NCBI GenBank assembly: GCA_017427485.1
Contig: JAFRSR010000283.1
Location: 1-38,770 of the forward strand
DNA: 38,770 bases
Origin: Kiritimatiellia bacterium
GTDB lineage: Bacteria > Verrucomicrobiota > Kiritimatiellia > RFP12 > UBA1067
Direction: 5' to 3'
Shown here in pieces: positions 7,698-15,549 of this stretch. A program made the position numbers and the translations under genes. Each line of letters opens with the position of its first letter. Position 1 is the first letter of the stretch. The notes below the pieces were generated by a model. It had not been told where the DNA came from. It saw only the letters and a program-made list of their open reading frames with translations, and ran no database searches.

Positions 7698-8116
7698 ACG
7701 CCCGCTACGACGTGAACGGCGTGGGGCAGACATGGGAGGTCGCGAAGGCGTTCGCCGCCGAACTGAAACCCGGCGACGTCGTGTGCCTCGAGGGCGACCT
7801 CGGCGCGGGAAAGACCACCTTCACGCAAGGCGTGGCGGCCGCGCTCGGCGCGAAGCGTCCCGTCACGAGCCCCACCTTCTGCCTCGTGGTGGAGCATCCC
7901 ACCGAACGCCTCCTGCTCGTCCACATGGACCTCTACCGCCTCCACGATGCGGACGACGTGCTGACGATCGGCTGGGAGGATTACCTCTCGCGCGGCGCGG
8001 TGCTGTTCGTGGAATGGCCCGACCGCGCGGGCGACCTCATCCCCGCCGCCGCCCACCGCGTGCGCTTCACGCTCGGCGACTCCGAAGACGCCCGCATCAT
8101 CGAGTTCACGCCATGA
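7694..8116 (+). CDS. tsaE: tRNA threonylcarbamoyladenosine biosynthesis ATPase TsaE
   Basis: 140-residue P-loop ATPase needed, with TsaB and TsaD, to make the t6A base at position 37 of ANN-decoding tRNAs. Walker A is GDLGAGKTTF near residues 34-43; the family signatures TSPTF, MDLYRL and VEWPDR follow. The ATG at 7694 is chosen over the in-frame ATG at 7685 because GGAGG lies nine bases before it (but directly touches 7685) and because it forms an ATGA overlap with the previous stop. Length is slightly below the usual 150. It overlaps ruvC by four bases. Confidence 0.93.
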   Translation: MNARYDVNGVGQTWEVAKAFAAELKPGDVVCLEGDLGAGKTTFTQGVAAALGAKRPVTSPTFCLVVEHPTERLLLVHMDLYRLHDADDVLTIGWEDYLSRGAVLFVEWPDRAGDLIPAAAHRVRFTLGDSEDARIIEFTP

Positions 8117-8604
8117 TCATCCTCGGCATCGACACCTCGCTCCGCTCCAGCGGCTACGGCGTGCTCTCCGTGGAGGGCTCGCGGATGCGCGCGCTTGAGG
8201 CGGGACGCATCCGCAACGACCCGAAGCTGCCGCTCTCGGCGTGCCTGCGCGCGATCCATGCGCGCGTTGCGGAGCTGATCGCGGCCTACGCGCCCGACGT
8301 TCTCTCAATCGAGAGCGTGATCTACGGCAAGAACGCCGGCACGATGCTCGTCCTGGGCGAAGCGCGCGGCGCCGTGATCGTGGCCGCGGCGGAAGCCAAC
8401 GTGCCCGTGTACGAGTACGAGCCGCGCCGCGTGAAGATGGCGGTGTGCGGCAACGGCCTCGCGGAAAAGCTGCAGATCCAGCGCATGGTCAAGACCCTCC
8501 TCGCGCTCGACGAACTGCCGCAGAACGACGCGGCCGACGCCCTTGCCCTCGCCATCACCCACGCGCACTCGAACTCCGTGCTCACCGCCCGCACGCCCAT
8601 CTAA
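8113..8604 (+). CDS. ruvC: Holliday junction resolvase RuvC
   Basis: 163-residue endonuclease that cuts Holliday junctions after RuvAB branch migration. The four metal-binding acids are in place: Asp7 (GIDTSL), Glu67 (SIESV), Asp139 and Asp142 (NDAADALA). Length is typical for the family. It starts within the tsaE stop codon (ATGA), so it is translationally coupled, and is the last gene of the three-gene plus-strand operon. ruvA and ruvB are not in the window. Confidence 0.95.
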   Translation: MIILGIDTSLRSSGYGVLSVEGSRMRALEAGRIRNDPKLPLSACLRAIHARVAELIAAYAPDVLSIESVIYGKNAGTMLVLGEARGAVIVAAAEANVPVYEYEPRRVKMAVCGNGLAEKLQIQRMVKTLLALDELPQNDAADALALAITHAHSNSVLTARTPI

Positions 8605-8612
8605 CGGGCATC

Positions 8613-8662
8613 ATTGACAATTGGCAACATTGGCAATTGGCAACACTGACAATATTGGCAAC
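8613..8662. repeat. 16-bp-period repeat, ATTGGCAAC/ATTGGCA
   Basis: Alternating 7- and 9-base units (ATTGACA, ATTGGCAAC, ATTGGCA, ATTGGCAAC, ACTGACA, then AT and ATTGGCAAC) fill the short gap between convergent ruvC and the acyltransferase gene. Same family and orientation as 6711-6735. Confidence 0.75.
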
Positions 8663-8668
8663 ATTTTC

Positions 8669-9616
8669 TCACCGCCGCCGCTGTTCGCGGGCGGCGAGCT
8701 GGGCGAGGTCTTTCTCCTTGGGCTTCTTGCGGAAGTAGCGGTAGTTCATCACCCAGCAGGAAGGATGGCGGCGAATCGTGCGCTCGATCGCGGAGATGCA
8801 GTCCTGCGTGCGACCCCAGATGTCCACGCCCTTCGTCCAGGGAAACTCGGCCACGAACTCGCAGCGGTAGCGTCCGTCGTGGAGCGGACGCGACCACGCG
8901 ATGACAATCGGCGCGTGCGTCTTCGCCTGGAGGAACGCGGGCGCAGCCGAGACGGGCACGGGACGGCCGAAGTAACGGACCCAGATGCCACCCTGGTCGG
9001 GCTTCACCACCTGGTCCACGAGCAGCCCCACGTCCGCCCCCTCCTGCAACCCCTGCAAGAGCGGATGGAACGCGCCCTCCGCGCGCACGATGGTCTGCCC
9101 GAGCGAGCGACGCGACTTCATCAGCATCTCGGTCATGCCGGGCGTTCCGATGTCCTTCGCCACGCTCACGATCTTGCGTCCCTGGAGGTAGACGAGCTGC
9201 GAGAGCAGTTCCCAGCAGCCCATGTGGCAGCTGACCGTGATGGCCGGCTTGTTCGCCGCGAGGAACTCCAGGCACCTCGGCGAAAACTCGCCCACGGAAG
9301 CGGCGCGCGCACGCGCGTTGCGGCTCGTCCAGAACACGTGCCCGAGCGTGCGCATCATGTTGCGGTAGCTGCGCTTGAGGATCAGCTCCTCGCGGCGCGG
9401 CGTGAGGTGCTCCGCGCCAACGACGAGACGCAGGTTCTCGCGCGAGAGCTCGCGCCCCTTGCGATCGAAGGGATAGCCGACCGCGGCGATGAAGTCGCAG
9501 ATGCGGAAGAGCATGCGGTGCGAGACGTGCGCGAACACGAGCCAGCCGAGTCCGATGCCAAGCCACTCGAACGGACGCCTCAGCAGGCGCTTGAATCTCT
9601 TCAACTTCTTTGACAT
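8669..9616 (-). CDS. LpxL/HtrB-type lipid A acyltransferase
   Basis: 315-residue inner-membrane acyltransferase of the lysophospholipid acyltransferase superfamily, which adds a secondary acyl chain to Kdo-lipid A or a related precursor. The catalytic H-x4-E motif is His131-Glu136 in SCHMGCWELL. An N-terminal hydrophobic segment (LGIGLGWLVF) and basic ends fit the family, as does the length near 310. It starts one base after the stop of the large beta-helix gene upstream, so it is co-transcribed and probably translationally coupled. Its presence supports an LPS-bearing outer membrane. Which acyl position it modifies cannot be told. Confidence 0.88.
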   Translation of the reverse strand: MSKKLKRFKRLLRRPFEWLGIGLGWLVFAHVSHRMLFRICDFIAAVGYPFDRKGRELSRENLRLVVGAEHLTPRREELILKRSYRNMMRTLGHVFWTSRNARARAASVGEFSPRCLEFLAANKPAITVSCHMGCWELLSQLVYLQGRKIVSVAKDIGTPGMTEMLMKSRRSLGQTIVRAEGAFHPLLQGLQEGADVGLLVDQVVKPDQGGIWVRYFGRPVPVSAAPAFLQAKTHAPIVIAWSRPLHDGRYRCEFVAEFPWTKGVDIWGRTQDCISAIERTIRRHPSCWVMNYRYFRKKPKEKDLAQLAAREQRRR

Positions 9617-9617
9617 T

Positions 9618-12600
9618 TCACTTCACGTCCGGCAGGTGGCCGGCCCAGATGTAGTCAATGCGGCAGGTGCCGGTGACGGGCGAACCGTCGGCGGAGAAGG
9701 AGAGGCGGAACTGCTTGATGCCGCCGATGCGCGGCATCGGCACGGTGTAGACGGCGTCGTCCACGTCCTGCGCCTTCACGTCGAACGCCACGGAGTTCTC
9801 CTCCTTCCACTCCGGCGTGCCGTCCGTCTGCCACCAGAGGCGCATCTTCGCCGAGTCAGTATGGTTCATCATCTTCACGCGCACGGCGTTCGCGCGGTCC
9901 GGCGTGAAGGAGACGCCCGTGTCGCGGTCGTCGGGCGTGACGAGGCACGCCCCGGCGGCGTTCAGCATCGCGATCACGTAGTAGTCGCCGCAGACGAGCC
10001 GCACGGGGAATGACTCGGAGTTCCAGAACGCGACCTTGCCCGGGAGGAACCGGTAGGACGTGCCCGTGTTCTCCGCGCGCCAGCCCTGCGCGTCGAGCGG
10101 CTTTGAGAAGTCCCACGCGCCGAACGTGCGCGCGCCGGCGGGCAGCACGTGCACCGCGGTGCGCGACGTGCGCCAGAGCGTGCCGTTGTCGGCCTTCAGC
10201 TGCACGCGGTAGTCGCCCTCGCCCGGGAACGTCGCCTTCGTGCAGACGGCGGACGGCTTCGCGAACGCGACGCCCGCCGGCCCCTCGACCTGCTCCCACG
10301 CCACGCTCACCGCGCCCTTCCCGCACACGCGCGCGGAGAGCGCCGCGACGGGGTCGTCGGTCCAGATCTCGCCGCACGCGCGCACCTCCGGCGGATCGAC
10401 GTACGGGAAGGCCTTGTCGAGTTCCTCGGCGAAGTCGAACTCCTTGTTGTTCGCCAGGATCCAGTCGTTCGTCGTGCGCGAGTGGTTCACGTAGAACGGC
10501 ACGCCGGGCACGAGCACGTAGCCGTTGCCCTCGATGCGCCCGTTCGAGCACGCCACGTCCTCGCCCGTCCCCGGCGAGCCCCACACCTGGATCTCCGCCG
10601 GGCCGTTCTTGTACGACCAGTTGTTGCGGTCGAACTTGCAGCCGCGGATCTGCACGTTGCGCGTCTGCGGGCTCCGCAGGCCCAGCACCTCGATCGCCGC
10701 GCCCGCGTTGTTGCGGAACGTGCAGCGGTCCACGAGGCAGTTCTCGCCGCTCGCCTCGAAGTCGATGCCGCCCTGGTCGGGCGAGCCGGAGTCGGGCTGG
10801 TTGAGGAAGTGGCAGCCGCGCACGATCCAGCCGTCGTTCCCCGCGAGCATGATGCCCATCGTGCCCGCCGGCGCGTGCCAACCGGAGGCGTCGAACACGC
10901 AGTCGGTCATCCACGACCGGCTCGCGAGGTTGTAGGGATGCGGCGAGGTGTTGTGCGCGTAGTTGTCATGGCAGAACATGCGGTTCACGAACGTGTCCAC
11001 TCCGCTCACCTTGAAACCGCTCGAGCACTGGTACGACTCGCAGTCGCGCATCACGATGTGCCGCGCGCGGTTGCCCGACACCGCCATGCCCGTCGAGCGG
11101 CTGCCGCCCTTCGGCCCCGGCTCGTCCCACCACTCGGGGATGCCGTGCGAATTGAAACGGTACTGGCCCTCGATGTGGTGCGCGAGGCAGCGCTCGATGA
11201 GGATGTGGCCGTCGCCCTCGCGCGAACACTCCACCGTGAAGCCCGAGCCCGCGTTGCTGAAGATGAGGTCGTGCACCACGAGGTACGCCGCACCGCGCAC
11301 CCAGCCGCACCGGTCGTTGAGGTGGCGGTTGCGGCTGATCCGCGGACGCATCCCCTCGCCATACGCGCCGATCTCCGCCCAGTTCTCCGCCGAACCGCGC
11401 GCGGAGAGCAGCAGGTCGCCGTTGAACACGCATCCGCGCTTCAGCAGCAGGCGCTCGCCCGGGCCGAGCTCCATTCCCTCCACGTTCTTGAAAGTGCGCC
11501 AGGCCGTCTGCGGCGTGAGGCCGTCGCGCGCATCGTCGCCCGCGTCGGCGTCGAAGTACCACGTGCGCGTGGGCTTGACCGGCGGGTTCCAGACCTTCGC
11601 CGAGAAGTCGGGATCCTCCACGGGCATGAACACGACGCGCTTCCCGGCCTTCGCGAGCTCCTTCCCGTTCTGCTCAACCGTGAAGTCCAGATACGCGAGG
11701 CCGTTCGTGCCCGCGTCCACGCGCCATTCGAGCGGATGCGAATCGCCCTCGTCCAGCGACGCGATCTCGATACGTTCGGGCGTCACCGCCACGCCGTTCT
11801 TCCCTCTCGCCACGACCGTGCACGGACCCAGCTCCGTGCCGATGTTGAGGAGGTCCACCTTCAGCGTGGCGGGCGCGCCGGCGCGCGGCATCAGCTCACG
11901 CGTGCGGAACATGCCGAAGGAGAGGAGCGGACGCCGCTCGTTGCGGATGCGGAAGTCGGTCACGGACACCGCGCCCGGATCGCCGAACCCCAGCTTGGCG
12001 TCCGTGCGCGTGCACCGTCCGCCCCGGCGAATCGGCTCGCTCACGACGTCGTCGACGTCCAGCGACACCAGTTTCCCGGTCCAGCCGCCGCTAAGGCGGT
12101 ACGTGCGCCCAATCTCGATGGGCATCTGCACGGAGGCGCGCGGCTCCCAGCCGCCGTTCAGGAACATGAAGAGGTTGAACGCGCCCGCGGCGTCGTTCGC
12201 GCGTTTGTCGTAGCGCAGCCAGTATCCGTTCTTGCGCTGGATGATCGTCGTCTCGCCCGTCGGCTCGCGCAGGAACTTCGCGCTGCAGGCGAGGCGCACG
12301 CCGGGCACGACCGCCGTGTCGCCAACCGGCGGCGCAGGCGTGTCCACCACGGGATCCACCATCGTGCCAAGCATTGAACCGATCACGAGCGGCCCTGCGC
12401 AGCCCGGAAGCTCCTTTCGGGGAAGCGGCACTCCTGCCGCTTCACCTTCATACATCCGCCGCTTTTTGCTCGTCTTGCCGTTCACCGTGATCCACGTGTT
12501 GGTGCCGTCCCATCCGGCCGCCACGTCATACCACTTACCCACCTCGATGTCCTTCGCGCCCAGCACCGACACGCGCGGCTCGGGTCCCTTGCCGAGGTTC

Positions 12601-12881
12601 ACGAAGAAGCTGAACTTCACGGACTCCTTCGGGCCATCCACACGCAGCCAGAACGATCCGGGCGCGTTCGGATGCCCCTTCTGGAGAAGCGACATCTGCC
12701 CCTTCTCGGAGGGATGCACGTCGAACTTCACACGGCATGACATCTTCAGTCCCGGCCGCACGTCGTAGCGCGGGTCATCCGGAAGCGAGCGCACGCTCGA
12801 CGCCGCATCCAGCTTGTACTCGACGGCCCCCGCCGCACACGCGGCGCCAACCGCCAAAACAACCATCATCAACTTCTTCAT
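9618..12881 (-). CDS. Large secreted LamG-like / right-handed parallel beta-helix protein
   Basis: 1087 residues. Signal peptide at residues 1-18. Residues about 20-170 and 190-310 look like two concanavalin-A-like (LamG-type) jelly rolls (GKWYDVAAGWDGTNTW; GRTYRLSGGW). Residues about 430-790 form a right-handed parallel beta-helix of the pectate-lyase/Pel9-like type, beginning with TWYFDADAGDDARDGLTPQT, a usual start of such domains, and containing repeated xxGCxF/N coils. An Ig/PKD-like segment (about 800-890) and a C-terminal carbohydrate-binding-like domain follow. Likely role: extracellular polysaccharide binding or lysis; no catalytic residues can be assigned. Start at 12881 has GGAG upstream. 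Gap of 31 bases after the PIN toxin gene leaves read-through from the VapBC promoter possible. Confidence 0.82.
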   Translation of the reverse strand: MKKLMMVVLAVGAACAAGAVEYKLDAASSVRSLPDDPRYDVRPGLKMSCRVKFDVHPSEKGQMSLLQKGHPNAPGSFWLRVDGPKESVKFSFFVNLGKGPEPRVSVLGAKDIEVGKWYDVAAGWDGTNTWITVNGKTSKKRRMYEGEAAGVPLPRKELPGCAGPLVIGSMLGTMVDPVVDTPAPPVGDTAVVPGVRLACSAKFLREPTGETTIIQRKNGYWLRYDKRANDAAGAFNLFMFLNGGWEPRASVQMPIEIGRTYRLSGGWTGKLVSLDVDDVVSEPIRRGGRCTRTDAKLGFGDPGAVSVTDFRIRNERRPLLSFGMFRTRELMPRAGAPATLKVDLLNIGTELGPCTVVARGKNGVAVTPERIEIASLDEGDSHPLEWRVDAGTNGLAYLDFTVEQNGKELAKAGKRVVFMPVEDPDFSAKVWNPPVKPTRTWYFDADAGDDARDGLTPQTAWRTFKNVEGMELGPGERLLLKRGCVFNGDLLLSARGSAENWAEIGAYGEGMRPRISRNRHLNDRCGWVRGAAYLVVHDLIFSNAGSGFTVECSREGDGHILIERCLAHHIEGQYRFNSHGIPEWWDEPGPKGGSRSTGMAVSGNRARHIVMRDCESYQCSSGFKVSGVDTFVNRMFCHDNYAHNTSPHPYNLASRSWMTDCVFDASGWHAPAGTMGIMLAGNDGWIVRGCHFLNQPDSGSPDQGGIDFEASGENCLVDRCTFRNNAGAAIEVLGLRSPQTRNVQIRGCKFDRNNWSYKNGPAEIQVWGSPGTGEDVACSNGRIEGNGYVLVPGVPFYVNHSRTTNDWILANNKEFDFAEELDKAFPYVDPPEVRACGEIWTDDPVAALSARVCGKGAVSVAWEQVEGPAGVAFAKPSAVCTKATFPGEGDYRVQLKADNGTLWRTSRTAVHVLPAGARTFGAWDFSKPLDAQGWRAENTGTSYRFLPGKVAFWNSESFPVRLVCGDYYVIAMLNAAGACLVTPDDRDTGVSFTPDRANAVRVKMMNHTDSAKMRLWWQTDGTPEWKEENSVAFDVKAQDVDDAVYTVPMPRIGGIKQFRLSFSADGSPVTGTCRIDYIWAGHLPDVK

Positions 12882-12912
12882 CTTGTTTTTTCTCCAGTCT
12901 GCCGTGCAGATT

Positions 12913-13335
12913 TCACGGAACTTTGCTGAACTTCAATAGAAATTCCACAGGCGACATAACTGGTATCGTCGCGTTGACGAACCCATCCTTGTCGCGTGTG
13001 ACGATGACATCTGCGCCATTGTTTTCAGCACAGATTCGCTGTACCGCATCCTCAAAATCGCTATCGGCTCCTGCAAGAGCCGCTTTGACTTCCGCAGCAC
13101 GAGTGTCAATCATTTCAAGAATCGATCCAAGCGCAAGCACTTGATTTCGTAATAACTCGCTAGCGAATTGGTTTCGCAATATGTACACGATATTACATGC
13201 CGAAAGCGACGAGAAACAGCCTCTTAGCGAATTACTGCCGTTGCACATTCTGACAATGGCTCGTGCATTCGGTCCAAAAGAACCACGCGCAGTCAAGAAG
13301 TCAATCAAGACGTTTGTGTCAAGAAATACCGTCAC
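12913..13335 (-). CDS. PIN-domain toxin (VapC-like)
   Basis: 140-residue PIN-domain protein, a probable metal-dependent RNase toxin. The N-terminal acid is Asp6 (FLDTNVLIDF), the central acidic cluster is Asp93-Glu95-Asp96 (SDFEDAVQ), and the C-terminal VTRDKDGF carries Asp115, all in the usual PIN layout. Its ATG overlaps the stop of the small upstream gene by four bases (13332-13335), the classic toxin-antitoxin order. Base composition is AT-richer than the surrounding genes, consistent with horizontal transfer. Targets are unknown. Confidence 0.88.
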   Translation of the reverse strand: MTVFLDTNVLIDFLTARGSFGPNARAIVRMCNGSNSLRGCFSSLSACNIVYILRNQFASELLRNQVLALGSILEMIDTRAAEVKAALAGADSDFEDAVQRICAENNGADVIVTRDKDGFVNATIPVMSPVEFLLKFSKVP

Positions 13336-13610
13336 ACGAACGCCCCGTATTTTTCGCGAAAATACCCATCCTTCAACTCATCGTCGGACTTACCTTCCAA
13401 TTCGGGCGGAAGGCGAAGACTTCCGTACAATGCTTCAACGCGCGCCGACCCTTCACATTCTCCTATGCGAGTCTTGGGCACTGTCGTTGGAACGTCCGTC
13501 AGGCATGCGGAGGCTTGCTGCGACAAGAGAAAGCGCACAAACAGAACGACCGTGTTCTGCTGCGTTTCGTCAAGCTTTTCAATCTCTTTTTCAAGCACTG
13601 CGTATGGCAT
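13332..13610 (-). CDS. Putative antitoxin of the PIN toxin (VapB/DUF2281-like)
   Basis: 92-residue protein, mostly helical at the N terminus (AVLEKEIEKLDETQQNTVVLFVRFLL), a pattern like DUF2281/VapB-type antitoxins, and a charged C terminus (DDELKDGYFREKYGAF) that would wrap the PIN active site. Overlaps the toxin start by four bases. The ribosome binding site GAGGTGAAGG lies directly before the ATG at 13610. Function is inferred from position and size rather than from a strong family match. Confidence 0.72.
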   Translation of the reverse strand: MPYAVLEKEIEKLDETQQNTVVLFVRFLLSQQASACLTDVPTTVPKTRIGECEGSARVEALYGSLRLPPELEGKSDDELKDGYFREKYGAFV

Positions 13611-13657
13611 CCTTCACCTCGCTTTCCGGCCAAGGGCATCACACCCCCGAAGAAAAC

Positions 13658-13671
13658 ATGACGTAGTATAC
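13658..13671 (-). promoter_or_regulatory. Probable promoter of the toxin-antitoxin pair
   Basis: Minus strand TATACT at 13670-13665, preceded by TG, about 55 bases before the antitoxin start. No clear -35 box. Confidence 0.4.
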
Positions 13672-13745
13672 ACTTTTTCGCTGTCCGATTCAAGCTGGCC
13701 GCGAATCAAGGAGCTTGTCCGCAACCTTTCTCTGGTTGTTTTGCT

Positions 13746-14585
13746 TCAGTTCGTCATGTCGCCGGAAGTCGCATCGCCGATGGCGCGAAGCGTCTCCGTA
13801 AACTCCGCCGTATCCGCCTCCTGCCACCCAAGCCGACGGCCAAGGTTCTCCGCCGTGATGCGCAGAAGCGCATTGCGCTCGGCTGCCATGAGCTTTCGCC
13901 CTTCTTCGGCAAGCCGATACATCTCGTCTCTGTTTTCCTTGAACCGCGCAACCGTCATTTCGTCATCCCCGCAAAGCTCGGTCTCGCGCATAAGGGCATG
14001 CTTCCGCTCGTAGATTTCCATCATACGCGCGTGGCTCTCCCGCTCCTCATCGGTCATGGACGAAACATCGAGCTCCGACATGCGCGTTCTCCAGTTGTCG
14101 TATTTCTCGAGAACGCGCTTGGCATGCCCTGACATTTTGCCGTGCCACTGCTTCCACACATTTGGATAACGTCGTTTCAGCTCCCCGTACGTCTCGCATT
14201 TTTCCAACGCTTCATCCTCGGATACTTCAGGCTTGTCGTTTTTCGAATCGTCGCCGCCCTTCTCCTGCACATCCGCCTTGGCCTTTCTCTCTCGGGCATC
14301 AAGCAGATCTTTAAGTTCCTTGTCAAGCGATGCAGCCGTGCCCCGCAACGCCGCAAGCTCGGCTTCGGCCACCTTTGGCTTTTTTGCGGCGGTCGCGGGG
14401 CGACTCGCCCTACCATTCGGCACGTCCGCCCTACCGCCATTGCAACATGCGTCCGCGTCTGGTAGGGCGGGCAGCCCCCTGCCCGCCGCACCTCCCCACG
14501 CCCGCTCTGCGAACCATCCCGCCGCCGCGCCGATGGCACATGCGATGAAAACAACGACAATTCCGTTTCGCCCCAACATGGCCAT
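13746..14585 (-). CDS. Membrane-anchored coiled-coil protein with REP-encoded linker (paralogue 2)
   Basis: 279 residues, unknown function. One N-terminal transmembrane segment (GIVVVFIACAIGAAAGW), then a Gly/Ala/Cys-rich linker (WGGAAGRGLPALPD) encoded by two REP-like GC hairpins, then a charged helical region from about residue 65 to 265 likely to form coiled coils. The bulk should be periplasmic. The ATG at 14585 shares one base with the upstream stop (TGATG), so translation is coupled. The first 55 residues match the upstream gene closely while the rest does not, pointing to duplication or exchange of the 5' end. Confidence 0.75.
   Translation of the reverse strand: MAMLGRNGIVVVFIACAIGAAAGWFAERAWGGAAGRGLPALPDADACCNGGRADVPNGRASRPATAAKKPKVAEAELAALRGTAASLDKELKDLLDARERKAKADVQEKGGDDSKNDKPEVSEDEALEKCETYGELKRRYPNVWKQWHGKMSGHAKRVLEKYDNWRTRMSELDVSSMTDEERESHARMMEIYERKHALMRETELCGDDEMTVARFKENRDEMYRLAEEGRKLMAAERNALLRITAENLGRRLGWQEADTAEFTETLRAIGDATSGDMTN
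14391..14487. repeat. Pair of oppositely oriented REP-like elements inside a CDS
   Basis: GGTCGCGGGGCGACTCGCCC plus TACC at 14391-14414, and the opposite orientation GGTAGGGCGGGCAGCCCCCT plus GCCCGCC at 14461-14487. Both lie in frame inside the gene at 13746-14585. A near-identical pair lies in the neighbouring gene. Confidence 0.7.
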
Positions 14586-15478
14586 CAATCCTTTTCCTCG
14601 AAATACATAAACCTGGTGACGTCCCGCACTTCGTCTAATGTCGCACGCAGATCCACCGCGTCCCCATCAAGGATTTCAAAGCTCTTGACCGTCTGAGTAA
14701 CAAGCATCTCCCGCTCCTTCTTGACAAGTTCCGCTCCTCGTTTGAAGGTCGATACCACCTTTTCTATACATTCCCAGACTTCTCCCATCGTCATTGAATC
14801 GTTTTGGTCTATCATATTCACAAAGGCTTCTGGACATTCCGCGAGAAATTCCATGAACTCTGTGTGAACTTTTCTCTCCTCTTCGTTCAGTCCGGACGGA
14901 TCGAATGCGTCGAGGATGCCGATGCGCCTTGCGGCGACTTCGGCCATTTTATCCCGCCAGCCAGGAGGCTCTGACAGGGCAAGTTCCGTGTGTTCAGGAC
15001 AGAGCCGCTTCATCTCGCCCAGCGTAAACGACATGTTGGTTTTCCTGTCGAGACGCATGAGCGCCGTCCAGCGTTCATTCTCTGTCGGCAGTTTCATCAG
15101 CCGCTCAACCAGCTCGGCGTTTGTCTCGCGCTTTTTTGGGGTGGGCTTGGCATCGCCACCCTTCGCCGCCGCGATGCACTTTTCGAGATAGCCTATTTTG
15201 TTTTCAAGAATCCGCTTCTGCACCTCGGCATCCGCCGACGAGCGTATCAGTGCCTTGCGCCGGGGCTTGGCGGCGGCGGTCGGGGGGCGACGCGCCCTAC
15301 CGTCTGGCGCGCTCGGTGATCGCTCCCTACTGACATCACAACATGCGCCGTCGTCTGGTAGGGCGGGCAGCCCCCTGCCCGCCGCGCCTCCCCACGCCCC
15401 TGCCGCAAGCCATCCCGCTACGCCGCCGACGGCGAGCGCAACCACCACCGCCATACCTGTTCCGAATCGTATTCTCAT
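14585..15478 (-). CDS. Membrane-anchored coiled-coil protein with REP-encoded linker (paralogue 1)
   Basis: 297 residues, unknown function. N-terminal transmembrane segment (GMAVVVALAVGGVAGWLAAG), the same WGGAAGRGLPALPD linker as the downstream gene, then a long charged, mostly helical region (about 75-295) with coiled-coil character. The ATG at 15478 is taken as start; a GTG at 15487 with AAGGA upstream would add three residues and cannot be excluded. Overlaps the next gene by one base. The pair may be two subunits of one envelope complex, but nothing in the sequence shows a partner or an activity. Confidence 0.72.
   Translation of the reverse strand: MRIRFGTGMAVVVALAVGGVAGWLAAGAWGGAAGRGLPALPDDGACCDVSRERSPSAPDGRARRPPTAAAKPRRKALIRSSADAEVQKRILENKIGYLEKCIAAAKGGDAKPTPKKRETNAELVERLMKLPTENERWTALMRLDRKTNMSFTLGEMKRLCPEHTELALSEPPGWRDKMAEVAARRIGILDAFDPSGLNEEERKVHTEFMEFLAECPEAFVNMIDQNDSMTMGEVWECIEKVVSTFKRGAELVKKEREMLVTQTVKSFEILDGDAVDLRATLDEVRDVTRFMYFEEKD
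15278..15383. repeat. Pair of oppositely oriented REP-like elements inside a CDS
   Basis: Copies at 15278-15301 and 15357-15383 in the same arrangement and nearly the same spacing as at 14391-14487. They encode the N-terminal linker of the protein at 14585-15478. Confidence 0.7.
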
Positions 15479-15549
15479 TTTAACCACTGTAAAACCTATC
15501 CTTAATTGTTGAGCTACTTTTTACACTGCGCCATTAGATCACAGTCCTC

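Noticed and set aside
13736..13745. Possible terminator hairpin CAACC...GGTTG followed by TTTT just after the coiled-coil gene pair (about 13716-13740)
   Set aside because: The T-tract is on the plus strand, whereas the genes ending there are on the minus strand, and the stem is only five base pairs.
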